Assembly (NCBI GenBank): GCA_025331125.1
Contig: JAOALB010000019.1
Coordinates: forward strand, 153,722 to 217,721
Origin: Mycogone perniciosa
Taxonomy: Eukaryota > Ascomycota > Sordariomycetes > Hypocreales > Hypocreaceae
DNA length: 64,000 nucleotides
Direction: 5' to 3'
The stretch's first letter is position 1. The number at the start of each line of letters is the position of its first letter. Below are positions 1-12,440 of the stretch, in pieces. A program made the position numbers and the translations under genes. The notes beneath the pieces were generated by a model. It had not been told where the DNA came from. It saw only the letters and a list, made by a program, of their open reading frames with translations, and ran no database searches.

Positions 1-1010
1 TCTGTGATGTAGAGTTGTACTGAATCTATATGCTAGAGGGCACCTTTGCCTGCATGAAGGCAGCGTATGACTGTGGCGTCAACTTCTTCGATTGCGCAGA
101 GGGCTACTCCGGTGGCGAGTCTGAGGTTGTTATGGGCGAGGCTATTAAGAAATATGGATGGAAGCGGAATGACTTGGTCATTTCCACCAAGGTAAATCGC
201 CAACTTAATCCGTGGCCAGAATATTGCTGACCCTTCCTGCTCTGGTAGGTCTTTTGGGGCCAGGCCCACGGCGACAACATCGTCAACAACAAAGGTCTTT
301 CTCGAAAGCACGTCATCGAGGGTGTAAATGGCGCACTGAAGCGCTTGGACCTGGAATATGTCGACCTTATCTATGCCCACCACACCCCTATGGAGGAGGT
401 TGTCCGCGCATTCAACCACATCATTGACACGGGCAAAGCCTTCTATTGGGGCACTTCAGAGTGGAGAGCCGACGAGATCGCCCAGGCCTGGAGAGTGGCT
501 GACCGGCTTGGTTTGATTGGCCCCGTGATGGAGCAGCCCCAGTACAACATGCTTGAGCGCCAGAGGGTCGAGCATGAGTTTGCGCTGCTGTATCGTGAGC
601 ATGGCCTTGGCCTCACTGTCTATTCTCCCCTCAAGCAGGGTATCTTGACCGGCAAGTACAAAGACGGTATTCCCGAGGGCTCTCGTTTCACCCAGGAACA
701 AGTCCAGTACATTGCAGGCTACTGGAAGCGAACGGGCATCAAGTCGGAGTGGGATGACACTATCGCTCGGGTCAACAACCTGCAGCCCGTTGCTGACAGA
801 CTGGGCATCAAGTTGAGCACACTGGCTCTGGCATGGGTGCTTAAGAACCCGAACGTGAGCAGCGCCATCACCGGCGCCAGCAGCCCAGCACAAGTATACG
901 AAAACTGCCGAGCCGTGGCTGCTGTGGACAAGTTGACGCCGGAGATCTTGCAGGAGATTGATGAGATCTTGAACAACAAGCCTCCAGCTATTGTGTACAG
1001 AGAAGACTAG
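1..1010 (+). CDS. Aldo-keto reductase, Kv-beta-like (5' partial)
   Basis: This is the C-terminal part of an NADPH-dependent aldo-keto reductase of the voltage-gated potassium channel beta-subunit type. Two coding exons are visible, about 37-191 and 249-1010, joined by a 57-nt intron (192-248) that restores VISTK-VFWGQ. Family landmarks are GVNFFDCAEGYSGGESE (catalytic Asp and Tyr region), the Lys of VISTK, IYAHHT with the active-site His, and the C-terminal NPNVSSAITGASSPAQ that binds the cofactor. The first in-frame ATG at 30 is probably not the start: a CTGAA branch-like site and TATGCTAG at 28-36 look like the end of an intron, so the N-terminal exons lie left of the window. Enzymes of this type reduce aldehydes and ketones in the cytosol. 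The physiological substrate cannot be told. Confidence 0.85.
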
Positions 1011-1457
1011 AAAGAAAAAGAAGGGGTGGATTTCTAATAGAGAAACTCTTGGTACTATGCTTATAGTCCGGGAATAATGCCATTGCCTATTTTAATCGAA
1101 ACACGTAGTATTAATACTGTATTGCATGTGATAAGATTTGGATATCTCCGCGGCCCCGTCTACGAATCGAAGTGTTAAGCCGGAAATACCCAAACAAAAC
1201 GTAAGATTTCAAACAAAAAGACGCAGCATTATATATAGAGTATTGTTTTTAAGCTTACACAGGTCGACGGTTTAGCTCGGAATTTGTCATTGCGCCCTTG
1301 TTTGTCATCCCACTTCAACTCCGCCGACGATGCGTCACAGACGTCATTTGGACGACTGCTACCTATATATTAAGCCCCTCTTCCTGGAAGCTGGAGGTGT
1401 ATTTATCTGAATCATTAATTAAATTCCATTTCACTCGAGAATATCTGTATATCATCA
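1011..1457. other. Intergenic, no gene seen
   Basis: This holds the 3' flank of the reductase and the promoter of the nitronate monooxygenase gene. It is AT-rich with a TATATATAG stretch near 1230. I see no ORF or RNA gene. Confidence 0.6.
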
Positions 1458-2865
1458 ATGACCATGTCTGCTGCACGCCTTCAGAAGTGGTTCCCTTGGA
1501 CCATCAAGCCCTTCATCGCCAATGCGCCTATGATTGGTGTTGTCCATCCTCATCTGGCTACCGAGGTGACCAAGGCGGGCGGTTTCGGTATGAATCTCAT
1601 ACAATACAATCACATCTACTTGTTCTTTGTAGTTTTCATTTTATTCATTTCACCTCATTGTATAATGCCTCTCGCTCTGACAGCTTTGATAGGTTTCCTC
1701 GCCTGCATCGTAAACCTCAATGAAGACTCCACCGATCTCACCCGTCTGGAGGCCGAACTCATCGAATCCGGCGAACGCCTCGGCGACGCTCCGGGAACGC
1801 CCATCCGCATCGGAGCCGGCTTTCTCACAGGTCACTCCTCCATCACCAAGTTCACCTCTACCGCCTTGCCCATCATCAAAAAGCACAACCCCGCAGCCGT
1901 CTGGCTCTTCGCACCGAATGCGAAGCCTCACGCGGGCATCATCCAGGCGCTCAAGGGGCTTGACTCCCCACCCAAAGTCTTTGTCCAGGTGGGCAACGTG
2001 ACGGCTGCGAGGGAGGCGATTGAGGACGGCGCGGATGTGATTGTTTGCCAGGGCATTGATGCCGGTGGACATCAGTTTAGGAGGGGCATGGGGGTGGTGA
2101 CGTTGTTGTTGGAGGTGAGGAGGTTAGTGGAGGAGGAGTTTAAGGATAGGGAGATTAGTCTTCTTGCAGCGGGTGGCATTATTGATGGGAAGGGTGTTGC
2201 AGCTATGTTAACGCTTGGTGAGTTGGTGATTACTTATGCTGTGAGGCCATTCTTTGCTAACGGATGTCGGATATATAGAAGCCGATGGTGTTGTCATGGG
2301 CACGAGGGTCAGTATTTCATCACAAGAACCTACAACCGTTGCACCTTGGTCGAACTAACATCTTTCTAGTTCACCGTTGCTGAAGAGTCCATCTATCCCG
2401 ACTTCCGCAAGCAACTCATCCTCCAATCCGTCGACGGCGGAACTTCAACTCTCAAGTTTGTCTCAACCCACCTCATCCTGAAAAGCACACAGCCACTTAC
2501 ACCAGCAACACAGGTCTCCCTTCAACGACCAGATCAACAACAACGCTCTCTGGGGCCCGCTGTACGATGGCCGCGCGATCATTGGCCCTGTCCATGAGAA
2601 GTTCCTTGCTGGGACTCCGTTTTACGACTGCTGGCGGCACTTAAGCGACGATTACACCCCAGAGGATCGGACCAAGGTCATCAACACCTGGGCGTAAGAT
2701 CACAACCTTCCCCACTCTGTTGATACTACCGAGGATTGCTGACGTTTTCATTCTAGCGGTGCTGGTGTAGGACTCGTGAAAAAGGCCCAGCCGGCTGGCG
2801 AAATCGTGCGCGAAGTGCGTGACGAAGCCAAGCAGGCCATCCAGAACGTAGCAAGCCGCGTGTAA
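1458..2865 (+). CDS. Nitronate monooxygenase (2-nitropropane dioxygenase family)
   Basis: FMN-dependent TIM-barrel enzyme that oxidises alkyl nitronates (such as propionate-3-nitronate) to carbonyl compounds and nitrite, protecting respiration. Exons: 1458-1587, 1693-2217, 2279-2307, 2370-2455, 2514-2693 and 2757-2865, giving 352 residues. All joins keep frame. Landmarks are the N-terminal NAPMIGVVHPHLATEV and AGGFG, the central CQGIDAGGHQ motif typical of the family, AAGGIIDGKGVAAMLTLG, then EADGVVMGTRFTVAEES built across the 29-nt third exon. The first intron is 105 nt with no in-frame stop, so an unspliced reading frame runs through it. The frame opens MTMS, so either the ATG at 1458 or the one at 1464 could be used. 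No signal peptide; probably cytosolic or mitochondrial. Confidence 0.9.
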
Positions 2866-3096
2866 TCCACTAAATAGTTAATACAATGTACTACCACTCG
2901 CAAGCACAAACTCATAAGGTAAAAAATAATGAAAACAGCATCTCTTTCAAATAAAGATATAACATTGCTTTCGTCTATGCGAGTCTCATGAGGGCACTAT
3001 ACAAAAGCCCAACCCATGCATGCGTGTGGTATGATACAGAAAAAAAAGACAAAAAAGAGACGCTTTGTCCAAAAACCCTGAGTCCCAGCTGCACAT

Positions 3097-3609
3097 TTAT
3101 AGCTTGGCACTGAGCTGGGCCTTTTTCATGATGGGCTCTATCTTGGTAGCCTTCATGACGTCGCCCTTGATCTTCAACTTGCCTCCCATGAACATTCGCT
3201 GGGCGTTGGCCTTGCCGGCGGCGAGCTTGCCGAAGTCCTCGTCAGAGAGGGAGAGGGTGACTGCACAAGCGCAAGAGTCAATATCAGAAGATTGGAGAGT
3301 GGTAGGTCCTGCACATAAAAACATACCAGTGGGGTTGGTGCCCACGCCAGTGCCAACCTTGCCCGTCTCCTTGAGGTCGATGTGCCAGCTCTCGGTCTCG
3401 CCAGCCTTGTTCTTCAGGGTGAAGGCATAGACGCCTTTGCCGTTCTTGATGGCGTCCTTGCGGTCGGCCTCGTTCTCGAGGGCAGCGCTGATGGCGTCGA
3501 AGGCGACGGAAGCAGGGAACTTGTCTGCGCGCGCATTGGTTAGTTTTCTTTTGTCCGCGGTCCCCTGGGAGTCGCAAGTGTAGCAGGACTCACCGTTCGT
3601 GAAAGACAT
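3097..3609 (-). CDS. SCP2 sterol-carrier domain protein, peroxisomal
   Basis: Single-domain sterol carrier protein 2 (SCP-2) of 125 residues that binds lipids or fatty acyl groups in a hydrophobic pocket. Exons on the minus strand: 3609-3594 (16 nt, MSFTN), 3524-3327 and 3260-3097. The introns have GTGAGT and GTATGT donors and a CTAAC branch before the first acceptor. The sequence shows the usual pattern FPASVAFDAISAALE, VYAFTLKNKAGETESWHIDL, then SDEDFGKLAAGKANAQRMFM and GKLKIKGDVMKATKIEPIM. It ends in AKL, a PTS1 peroxisomal import tripeptide. In yeasts and filamentous fungi such small SCP2 proteins are peroxisomal. Longer upstream reading frames on this strand are shadows: the 16-nt first exon gives the standard N-terminus. 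Confidence 0.9.
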   Translation of the reverse strand: MSFTNGESCYTCDSQGTADKRKLTNARADKFPASVAFDAISAALENEADRKDAIKNGKGVYAFTLKNKAGETESWHIDLKETGKVGTGVGTNPTGMFLCAGPTTLQSSDIDSCACAVTLSLSDEDFGKLAAGKANAQRMFMGGKLKIKGDVMKATKIEPIMKKAQLSAKL

Positions 3610-4451
3610 GATGGGCGAGGCGTTTGGCGAAAAGAGTTGCGATGCAAGAGAGAGAAAGATAAAGAGGCAGAAACAAGACACGTGGAGAGGGGAATTGTTT
3701 GCTGTTTTAAATGGTGAACAAAGTTCGCGTTGGTGCTGTCGGGACCTTTGCTTTCGGTTGTGGGACGCATGTGAATGCGACAGCCTCGGCCTTAGTAGTG
3801 CAATAATGCTCCGGCTGACATCATGTGCCTCTTCTCCATACTTTAACATACTTCCCCAGAGCGCCAAATATGCATCCCCACACTTGTCATGTCTCGAAGC
3901 AGAAGGTACTGAGACTGAGGAATGTGGTGGACATATGAATGCAGATGGATTTGCTGCCAAATTAAGTATTCTGTGCTACTCCGATGCCGATTTCTCCACG
4001 ATCGATGATTATTATTACATTGTTCGAATCGAGATGCGAACGTTGCATAATAATATTATTATCTTGGCACTATTGATGTTGATGCTATTTTCTATGTTGA
4101 AACTAATAATTTTTAAATTAAGCACTCTTTTTCTTTTCTATTCTTTTTTTAATCAAGATTGCACTCTCATAGTAACTGGGCAGGCAATCTCATAACGCCT
4201 TGCTAAGCGGGCGACAAGAAAACGGGGATCGCAAAACACATGTTCAACCTACTTTTATTACTACATAACACTCTCATTACTATAGATAATTCTCATTGCT
4301 ATTGATAGCTTCCATTGCCATGGACAACTCGCGTTGCTTTAAGATTGTCCGATGCAGGTCTTGCAACGGCCCACGTGATTCTTGATAAGCCGGCTACTTT
4401 TCATCACTTCAGGGCCATCAACTTCACCCTCTCAACAACATCAAATATCAA
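3610..4451. other. Intergenic, AT-rich, no gene seen
   Basis: Divergent promoter region between the SCP2 gene (minus) and the HNH gene (plus). About 3960-4320 is AT-rich with TTATTATTACATTG-like runs. No convincing coding sequence is present. Confidence 0.6.
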
Positions 4452-5718
4452 ATGGCATCCCCTCATCACCGCCATCAGTCATCCCTTGAAGCGGTTATCG
4501 ATTTCTCCACCAATCCGCCATTAGAAGCACATCAGCGCGCTAAAGCCAAGCGGGTGTTCGATCATATCATTGATCATTTCGAGGCGACCGAGAACGGCGA
4601 CAATCAATATAATCGCCCCCGGCTGGTCCGCCTCACATACGAGCATGCAGCCGAGAAATCCAAAGATAATGTTTTGCGTGCATTTTTTCAATCCGTAGCG
4701 TTACCCATAGACGGGGATGAGGACGTTGACTTCACGAACAAGCAAGTGGAGGAGGCGATCCGGTCGGCGTTGATTGGGTTTTCAGAGTACTTGATGGATA
4801 ATTTCTTTCTGCCTTGTATGACCTATGCCTACCATCGTCGGCGTCATCATTCAACTACCGCTAATACCATGTTACAGTGAAGGCTTCAACTAGGAAGACT
4901 CCGCAGCCCTCCCCTGCATACTCTTCAGCCATCCAAAGCACACAATCTGGAAGGCAGGCATTGGCTGGAACGCCGGCTCGATTATTCACTCTTCGTGGGA
5001 GTTGTCTTATCCGTGATCGCCATCGCTGTGTGATATCACGCAAATTTGATATGAACCAAGCATTAACACGCATAGCTGAGCGTGATGATGCTCGAGATGA
5101 CGATGGGGCTTTACTTGAGCTAGGGCCATTCGAAGCTCTAGAAGTAGCCCATATTCTTCCACATTCTTTGACGAAGCTCAATGCAAACGCCCAACTCGTA
5201 TGTCTTGCCCCCCTCATGACGGTGTCATTCTATGACTTGCCTAGGATCCCGCTAAAGAAGCTGTACTCGCCATTCTCCAGATGTTCGACCCTGACGTTGC
5301 GCACCTTATTGAAGGTATTGAGATCGACCGGCCCCGTAATGCCATCACCCTTACGCATACTCTGCATGTGCTTTTCGGGGACTTCAAGATATTTTTTGAG
5401 CCTGTTGAAGGCGAGCCACCACATACTTACCGTATCGACACGTTTCTTTCGCGCAGAGCCGTACTGGGTCTTCTCCCCGTCACCCGAATTCTGTTCCTTG
5501 CAAACAACCGAACTATTGACCCCCCTTCGCCTCAACTCCTCGCAGTCCACCGCGCCATTGCCCATATACTTCACCTCTCCGGAGCTGGGGATTATATAGA
5601 TAAAATACTCCGGGACATGGAGGAGCAGGCTACGCAAGCGGACGGATCTACCGACCTTGGCCGGATTGTGAGTCTTTTGTTGGGTGGGTGGTTGGACGGT
5701 GCCGTTAATGTGTATTAA
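4452..5718 (+). CDS. HNH endonuclease-domain protein, fungal (HNH_2 type)
   Basis: Three exons, 4452-4815, 4878-5197 and 5245-5718, encode 385 residues. The first join makes a TTG codon (FFLPLKAST) and the second is phase 0 (NAQL-DPAKEA). The middle contains an HNH-type signature: an initial CLIRDRHRCVIS (zinc or structural Cys and the conserved R-D-R-C pattern), followed by EVAHILPHSL with the putative catalytic His, and in the third exon DRPRNAITLTHTLHVLFGDF, the usual place of the distal Asn/His. The N-terminal 150 residues are helical and charged, and the last 100 are not recognised. This architecture is common in expanded fungal families of unknown role. Nuclease activity is a family inference. 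Confidence 0.75.
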
Positions 5719-6226
5719 TATCCCCAGTTCACGGGGTCTGTGTTCATGAAATAATAATCAATTCAACCCGGTCTCACTATGCATGATGGCTATCCGTAGC
5801 AATGAGAGTAATCTCGGCAACCAGAGTGAGCTATTTCCCAGTCCCTGTCTTATTGTCACCTGCTTGTCCGTGAATACTGTTGAAGTCCTGTGATACACGA
5901 AGTACGGAGTACTCCGTACTATATGGAGTGCTTCGAGTATCGGAAACGGAATGATGGAAAACATCCGATACGGAGTGGGATTGAATGAATGCATCCCGTC
6001 TCCAAAGGCGTACACGCCGTTATATTACCCCGTCCTCCGTCCTGCTCAATTGATACTTTATACGGCCGTTAATATATTCACCCGGTGCGAATTCATAGGA
6101 CATGCTCATCAATATGCTTTTCATTACATTATGAAGTCCTGACCTGTAAGACGTGAAACAGGCCATAGAAAGCAGTACTATTGACACGGACTATTTGGTG
6201 ACTCCAACGGAAAAAAGGTGATTAAT
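5719..6226. other. Intergenic with perfect 20-bp palindrome
   Basis: Convergent 3' ends of the HNH gene and the giant minus-strand gene. It contains the palindrome AGTACGGAGTACTCCGTACT at 5901-5920 and a second copy of the motif (ATACGGAGT) near 5969. No gene seen. Confidence 0.7.
5901..5920. repeat. Perfect 20-bp palindrome of the TACGGAGTA family
   Basis: AGTACGGAGT followed directly by its reverse complement ACTCCGTACT. It belongs to a short motif family scattered through the intergenic DNA of this window. Confidence 0.9.
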
Positions 6227-9200
6227 TTATACTCCGCTCAACATAGGTGCCCAAAGGTAATACTTGGCAATCTTGTCAATCACCTTCGTTGGCTTCGCTC
6301 CAGTCAATACTCCAGCCTTTGACTCCACCTTCTTGGCCACCCATCCCATCTGCGTCAACCCAAGAGATGTGAACAAATCAACTGTTTGTTGCGCTGCATC
6401 TTCGCCTGCCCCTGGATTCCTCCACTTAGCCTGAAAATCGTCCCATTGTTTGGCGCCCGTAGACGCAATCGGACCGAATGCCTGCGTGGGATCTGGTGGC
6501 AAGGGGATGAGTTTCTCCGCGTCGAGGGTTTGGATCTGGAACAGCTCCACGTTGAAAGGCACTGTCTTGTCTGCGGCAGGGAAGGCATTTGGCCTGGTTA
6601 GATGCACGACTGTCATGAGATTGACGGCCTTTTCACTTGTGCCATTGAGCATGGCGGACGGGTTCTTGTTATATGAAGGGTCGACCGAGCGATCATCTAG
6701 AAGTAAGGCGTCAGTCGGACAAATCGAAAAGCAAGGGAAGAAGGATTCGATTGATGACAAAAACTTACACTTGCCCCATAATGCCAGCGGCATATCTTTG
6801 AAGATCGCCGAATTGATATCCCAAAATGGTTCGGTTTGGTTTTCCTCCAATAGCGAAACCTTGTCTGGCCTGATCGTAACTGTCAAATGAGACGTTATCC
6901 GCGAGGTGGTGTGCATTGGCTTTGCATAGATGGGATTTCCAGAACCCGGAACCTCATCTTTATTGATTTCTTCTTCATCCCACGCTTTGGTGATGACGCT
7001 TGCACTATCGATGGCAAATTTGCAGTTGACTGAGAACTCAAAAGTTGCAGCTCTCACTTTCCACATGGTACCGCTTGGAGTCGACTCAACCTCGTCCTTT
7101 GGAATCAGTCCTTCCTCAACGGCAAACACGTGGGGCTTCTGCTTATCATCGTCCTCAGCCTCAGCAGCACCGCTAATGGTAGACGCAAGCATAGCAGACA
7201 TTCCAGCGTTTTCAGCTTGGCAGACAACGTCAACAAACTCGCCGACCAATAAGGCCTTGGGCTCGTCCACATGGTCAGCTCCAAAGTCGATGTCGAATCC
7301 AAAGACCCAGAAGTCAACATGGACACGGCCCTGGATGGGTGGTCCCCTTATGTAGAGCCTGGCTCCAATCTCAATGTTGATGTTGATGGCCACAATCCAC
7401 AGATCAAGAGTGAACTTGACGCCAACTGTGAGACCTCCCTCGGCGATGAACGAAAATGGCTTGAAGTTGATCAAGAAGTCGATAAAGGCATTGAAGTATG
7501 CGTAGAGAGGAGGTAGCGACAGAGACACATCCAAACGACCTCCACCCATGCAAGCCTTTGGAGTAATGGCGAAATAGGCCTGCCCTGAAATACTGATGGC
7601 GCCACCAAATTGCCAGCTGATGCCCAGTCGAGGGGGATTGGGGTACTGGGGAGGTTTCTTGTAGGCAGGATGGAAACCTCCAATACTAAAGACCCAATCG
7701 CCTCTTAGTGCGGGATCCTTGCTGTCAAACCAGCTGAACAGGGCAAATCCACCCATCAGATGGCAATTCGGATCGAGGACAAAGGAGGCTGGGGTAAGCT
7801 CGCCCTCAATCTTCAAGACTCCAGTCTGGAAGTCCATTGAAGCAACTATTCCCAGTTGCACATGAGCGAACTTTACCTTGGAATTTCCTCCGGGGATGCT
7901 GGCCGTTGCCAGACCGAAAATTCCTAGTTGTACATATGGGTTCCATTGAATCACTACCACGGCTTGTACTGACAAGATCTCAAATGCCTTGACAGTCAAT
8001 CCTGCTGCCACCCAGAATGATCCCTCTTTCGGGAAGAACCACTTCGTGGAGAGAAGCTTGTCCATGATATCCAGCGGACCACCGCTGCCTGGCTCTGTGG
8101 CGGGACCAGAGATCAAAGGGAACTGCATCACATTCTGGGCTGTAGGGAAAGTCAAGTTGGAGTTGTAGCCAAAGCCGCCACAGACACCCTCAATGGATGC
8201 AAACTGCAAGGTGATGAGAGGTCCCCTGAGAATGCAGTATAGAAATAGAGTCTCGAACTCTTTCGGTTTCTTGATCGTTCCGTAGTATCCTGCCGCTTGG
8301 AAGAGCCATGGTACATAGCTGATTGTCAAGGCACCGGCATAGTATTTACTGTCCGCAGTATCGGAGTATCGAAGCAGGCCGGCAATATTGATAGGGGGAC
8401 GATCGAATCCTGCAGATAGTCCTTCCAGAGAGAAAAATGGTGTCGGGAGATTGTACAAGCTATACGATTCCCCATCATCATCTTTACCCGCGAAATCCAA
8501 GTTGAGACTGAAACCCATCAAGGCAAACTCGACCGGACCAATGGTGACAGATGCGTCGAGACGTATGGAAAGGATGGACTGCTTCCCAGTGGTGCCTGTT
8601 GAGTACTTGAAACCAATGTTGCTGATTGACAGTGCACCCCTTTTCTTCTGGTATGGTGCCATGCCCGCACCTTGATCTTCAACCTGGCCATCACTATCGG
8701 CAAACGGAACCAGTTCATTTCCCAGTGATGATTTGGGAGGCTCCTTTTTGTCGAAGGTATAGTCTAACACCACATCGGACTTTCCATTATCCTTCTTGAG
8801 CATGAGCATAAAGTGCATACCCTTCGTTATCAACACGTCCTGAGGGCGAGGCGGCGTTTTTGAGACAACCTTATATGGCAGTGGAGTCTTGCCCAGTTCA
8901 GTCAGAACAGCGTTGATAGAGTCTAGCTGAATCTTGGTTATACCATCTGGCTCTGTGGATGGTGGCTGTGTTTTCTTCTGTGGCTGCACCCACAGGAACT
9001 GCGCTTCATCGAAGGGTTGAGGAACTTTACCCACCATGGGGATGGCAGTTGCTAAAAGTTCACTCATTGAGGCTATGAGAATCCGTTTCACGGGGGGAGC
9101 CGTGATCCCTGGAGCGACAACCTCGCGGAACTGCATGTACTGGAAGACGAGGCCGTTCAGCCTTGCTGAGAAGAGAATCACCATGATGTACTTTCCAGTA

Positions 9201-12200
9201 GTTCCCAGCTCGACCTTCTTCATTTCAAGTTCTAAGAAGTCTTTCTCGAGCATTTTAATCGGAATATCGAGCAAGAATTCTGGAAGATTCATGTCCGAGT
9301 CGACAAGACTTAGCAAAATACCACGGACAGTCGACTTGACATTGTGGTTTTTATTCAGCTGAGCCCTTGCGATGAAGCTCCAAGTTGCGCCGGTATGCCT
9401 AAAGTCCAAATCAAGTCGATGAAGCCCCAGAATTAGGGCTCCTTCAATGGTGAATGAGGATGCCTTTCTCGCGGCATAGTGGTACGTGACATGTAGTTCC
9501 TCAAGCTTGATACACTCCATGATACGCAAGGCTGTTCCACTCAGGTCGGGATCAAAGAACTGTGCCAATGTCGACGCGTATAAATTGTAGACGGATCCGG
9601 ACAAAGTCCACCCGCCTTGGGTGGAATAGCTGATCGCTCCAATAAGCTCTGTGGGCCAGCCGTATTTGGACTCTTTGGGTTGTTGGAGGAGAGCCTTGAT
9701 AGCAAAATAGCCAGTGAAGTTTCCGGCTGTCGGCACCACGGCTGTTGACTGGCCAAAAGATTTCCGTTTCCACTCATATGCAACAGCAAGAATGACTTCG
9801 CCAATGGAAATTGTAGGCACACTGCCGGTTGGTGGTTTCGGCCTCATCGCACCAGAAAAGGAAATACCCTTGCTGTTGGCCCCGAATTTTGCCATAGTCA
9901 ACTGTGTTGGGAGGAACTCAGGGGGGTCATCAAATCCAGCAAGTGCTGCCAAGTCCAATGTTTTCTGCCAGTCATCCGGGTCGATGGACACCGGCAACAT
10001 TTGGTAGAACTTCTCATAGTAGGGCATGAGAAGCCACAAGGATTCAGCCCTCTTTATTGACGAAGCTGCAGCACAAGTCAGTGGATGATCAAGTAACGGA
10101 GTACATGGGCGGACACTTACGACACCAGAGACTGGCACTCACAGTACCTCCATCGGACTTGCTGTAACTGTATGAAAGCAGGAATAGTGTTGGGCCGACT
10201 TGGGGATCTGAAATGTTCAGTTTCATTTCCATATCGATGCTGAAGTTAGTCAACTTGGCCTTGGCCTTGTCCGTGACCGATTCGTCTTTACCCAGCTCAA
10301 TAATCATGCGTCGAAAGTGAAAGTTACCAAACCCTATCGAGTCAGACTCGTTGCCTTGAAGGTTAGCGAAATCGAACGTCGTGGGGGCAACACCGAGAAC
10401 CCTGCTGATCCATTCTAGGATTTCCTGTAACATGGTCGGTGTCTCGGTATTCAGCATCAATGTGAGAGTTGTGCTATCTTCTGTGATGTCGATCATGCAT
10501 CCAAGGTCAATACCACCCATTTGGACCGAAGTTCGGAAGGTGAGGCTTCCGGTAGTGACAAGTTTGATTTGAATGCCATCTGTTTCCCAGCACGTGGATC
10601 TCCGGGCTATCATTGTCGTCTCGCCGAGAGTCAAGTCCAATGAAGAAAGAACATCATTTAGCGCAGAGCGACTAGCTTCATTCATGGGCCATTCAAGACG
10701 AATGTCGGTGGTGTAGCTGTTGCCCGGTGTAAACCAGATGGCATTTCGCTTGCCTCTCAGTTCATCATTGCTAGACGGAGGCTTGATAGGAATCGTGCCG
10801 ATAACACTAATGAACGGGCTCTCATGTAGCTGCTCCTGACCGATGAAGTCGATAATGGTGTTGACAAACAGATCTTTCGTCACCACAGTGTCTAGTGAGA
10901 GTCCAAATACAAGAGCTACACGCCGTTTCATGATGCCCGTGGGGGATATATGCTCTATTGAGGGTGACCCAAAAGCCAGCTCGAGGATGGACGCACTAGT
11001 AGTGAATTTGAGCCCGGCGGGAGTGACGGAACTAGGCCCAGTCTCCAATTTTGCCAGGGAAACCATCATTGTGAAGCCCGCAATAGTGCCATTGGGGCCA
11101 TTGATGATGGAGAGTTCTTTGGCGTTTAAAGCATCTGCAAACCAAGTCTGCCACTCGTCAATCGGACGCAACATTGTGAAGCTGCCTGTGGACGGTTCAT
11201 CTGGAGGCTTCGACTGCAGGCAGATGACGCCGCAGTGCAAATCAGACACAAAGTCATCCAGCAGTCCCCATTCTAGTCGTTCAAAGTCGGTGACTCCTGC
11301 AGATCTGATGGACTCCTCAAGAATCTCGCTAGTATAGAAAGACCAGTATTCCCCGGCTGTGACTGGGTCCCTTTGGACTGGTATTTGCATCAGTTGTGAG
11401 AAGCGCCCGACTGCTGCTGGAGGTGGAGGAGAAACGATAGCAGCTTCATAGGCCTCTTGGTCTTCATCATCGTCCTGGTCATCACCTTCATCCTCGTCAC
11501 CAGATGGCGGGTCCATTTCATTTGGGTTCGTAGAGTCCGCAATAAGGTATGTGTCAGGAAGAAATTGAACAAGTTCAATAGAATCGTAGTCGGTCTCTCG
11601 CTCGACCGCGGCAAAGCTGGATCTTGGAGCACTCGGCTTCGGGTGCTTTGAAGGAGTTGGACCTCCATGAACTGCGGTCACAATCGACGTCTCTGCCGTC
11701 CTTTTGGTGTCGAGGCCGCTCGAGGTTTTGGCTTCGATGACAATGGTCGGCTGCGGAACGAATAGTCCATCTGCAGCCGTGAGATTTCGACATCGGAGGT
11801 ATCCATCCTGTTTGTCATCGTTGGACGATCGAATCAGAACAAAGCAGAGAGATCTTGACGATGGACCTCCTGTGGTCAAGGAATATGCACCACAGGCACT
11901 CCTATGGTAATTGCTGTTTGGGAAGCCGACTCGTTTCCAAATAGCAGCAAATTGTTCCAATATGTAGGCTCTCAATTCGTCTTCCTTCGTTCCCACGCCC
12001 CATTTTAAACGGTCATTGACCAATTCCGGCTCTTTAGCAATTACGCGCTTCTCGTTTATTCGTTTGTAAAAATCGTCATAGTAGTTTTGGTAGTAGCTGT
12101 AAGCCTTTTGGTAGAATGCCGCCACTTTGATTCGGTCTTTCTCGAGGAACGTCATGTCAAACCATTTACCTTTGCCGCTTTTATCCACCTCCCAGCTTAT

Positions 12201-12438
12201 CCGGCCAGGAAAGGTCGTAGCCACCAATCGAGGCTGTAATCCCTTTGCGGGCAAAGACTGTAGCCATAGGTACCATATAAAGATCACCGCCCAGGCTTGA
12301 ACGAATCAGTCAATCTTGTCTACCAATATTGTCACAGGAGGAAGACACAAGACACAAGGGTCACCCACCTGGATGTTTGTGCTTGCCATTAGTAGGAGAG
12401 GGAATGAACGTGTTCAGGGGTTTGAACTCCTCAAGCAT
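6227..12438 (-). CDS. Giant DUF6603-like protein of unknown function
   Basis: Exons on the minus strand: 12438-12369, 12295-10143, 10051-6769 and 6696-6227, giving about 1,991 residues with all phases consistent. The last intron (72 nt) has no in-frame stop, so an unspliced frame also exists. The C-terminal two thirds is beta-rich, with repeated patterns such as SLEGLSAGFDRPPINIAGLL, AGALTISYVPWLFQAAGYYG and GVCGGFGYNSNLTFP, and ends in KIAKYYLWAPMLSGV. I recall such features from proteins carrying DUF6603 in fungi and bacteria; that name should be checked by profile search. A strongly acidic stretch (GDEDEGDDQDDDEDQE) separates a helical, charged N-terminal part. There is no signal peptide or clear membrane segment. 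The start is uncertain: the ATG at 12438 lies 2 nt past the stop of another reading frame, so the true N-terminus could lie upstream. Confidence 0.6.
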
Positions 12439-12440
12439 GT

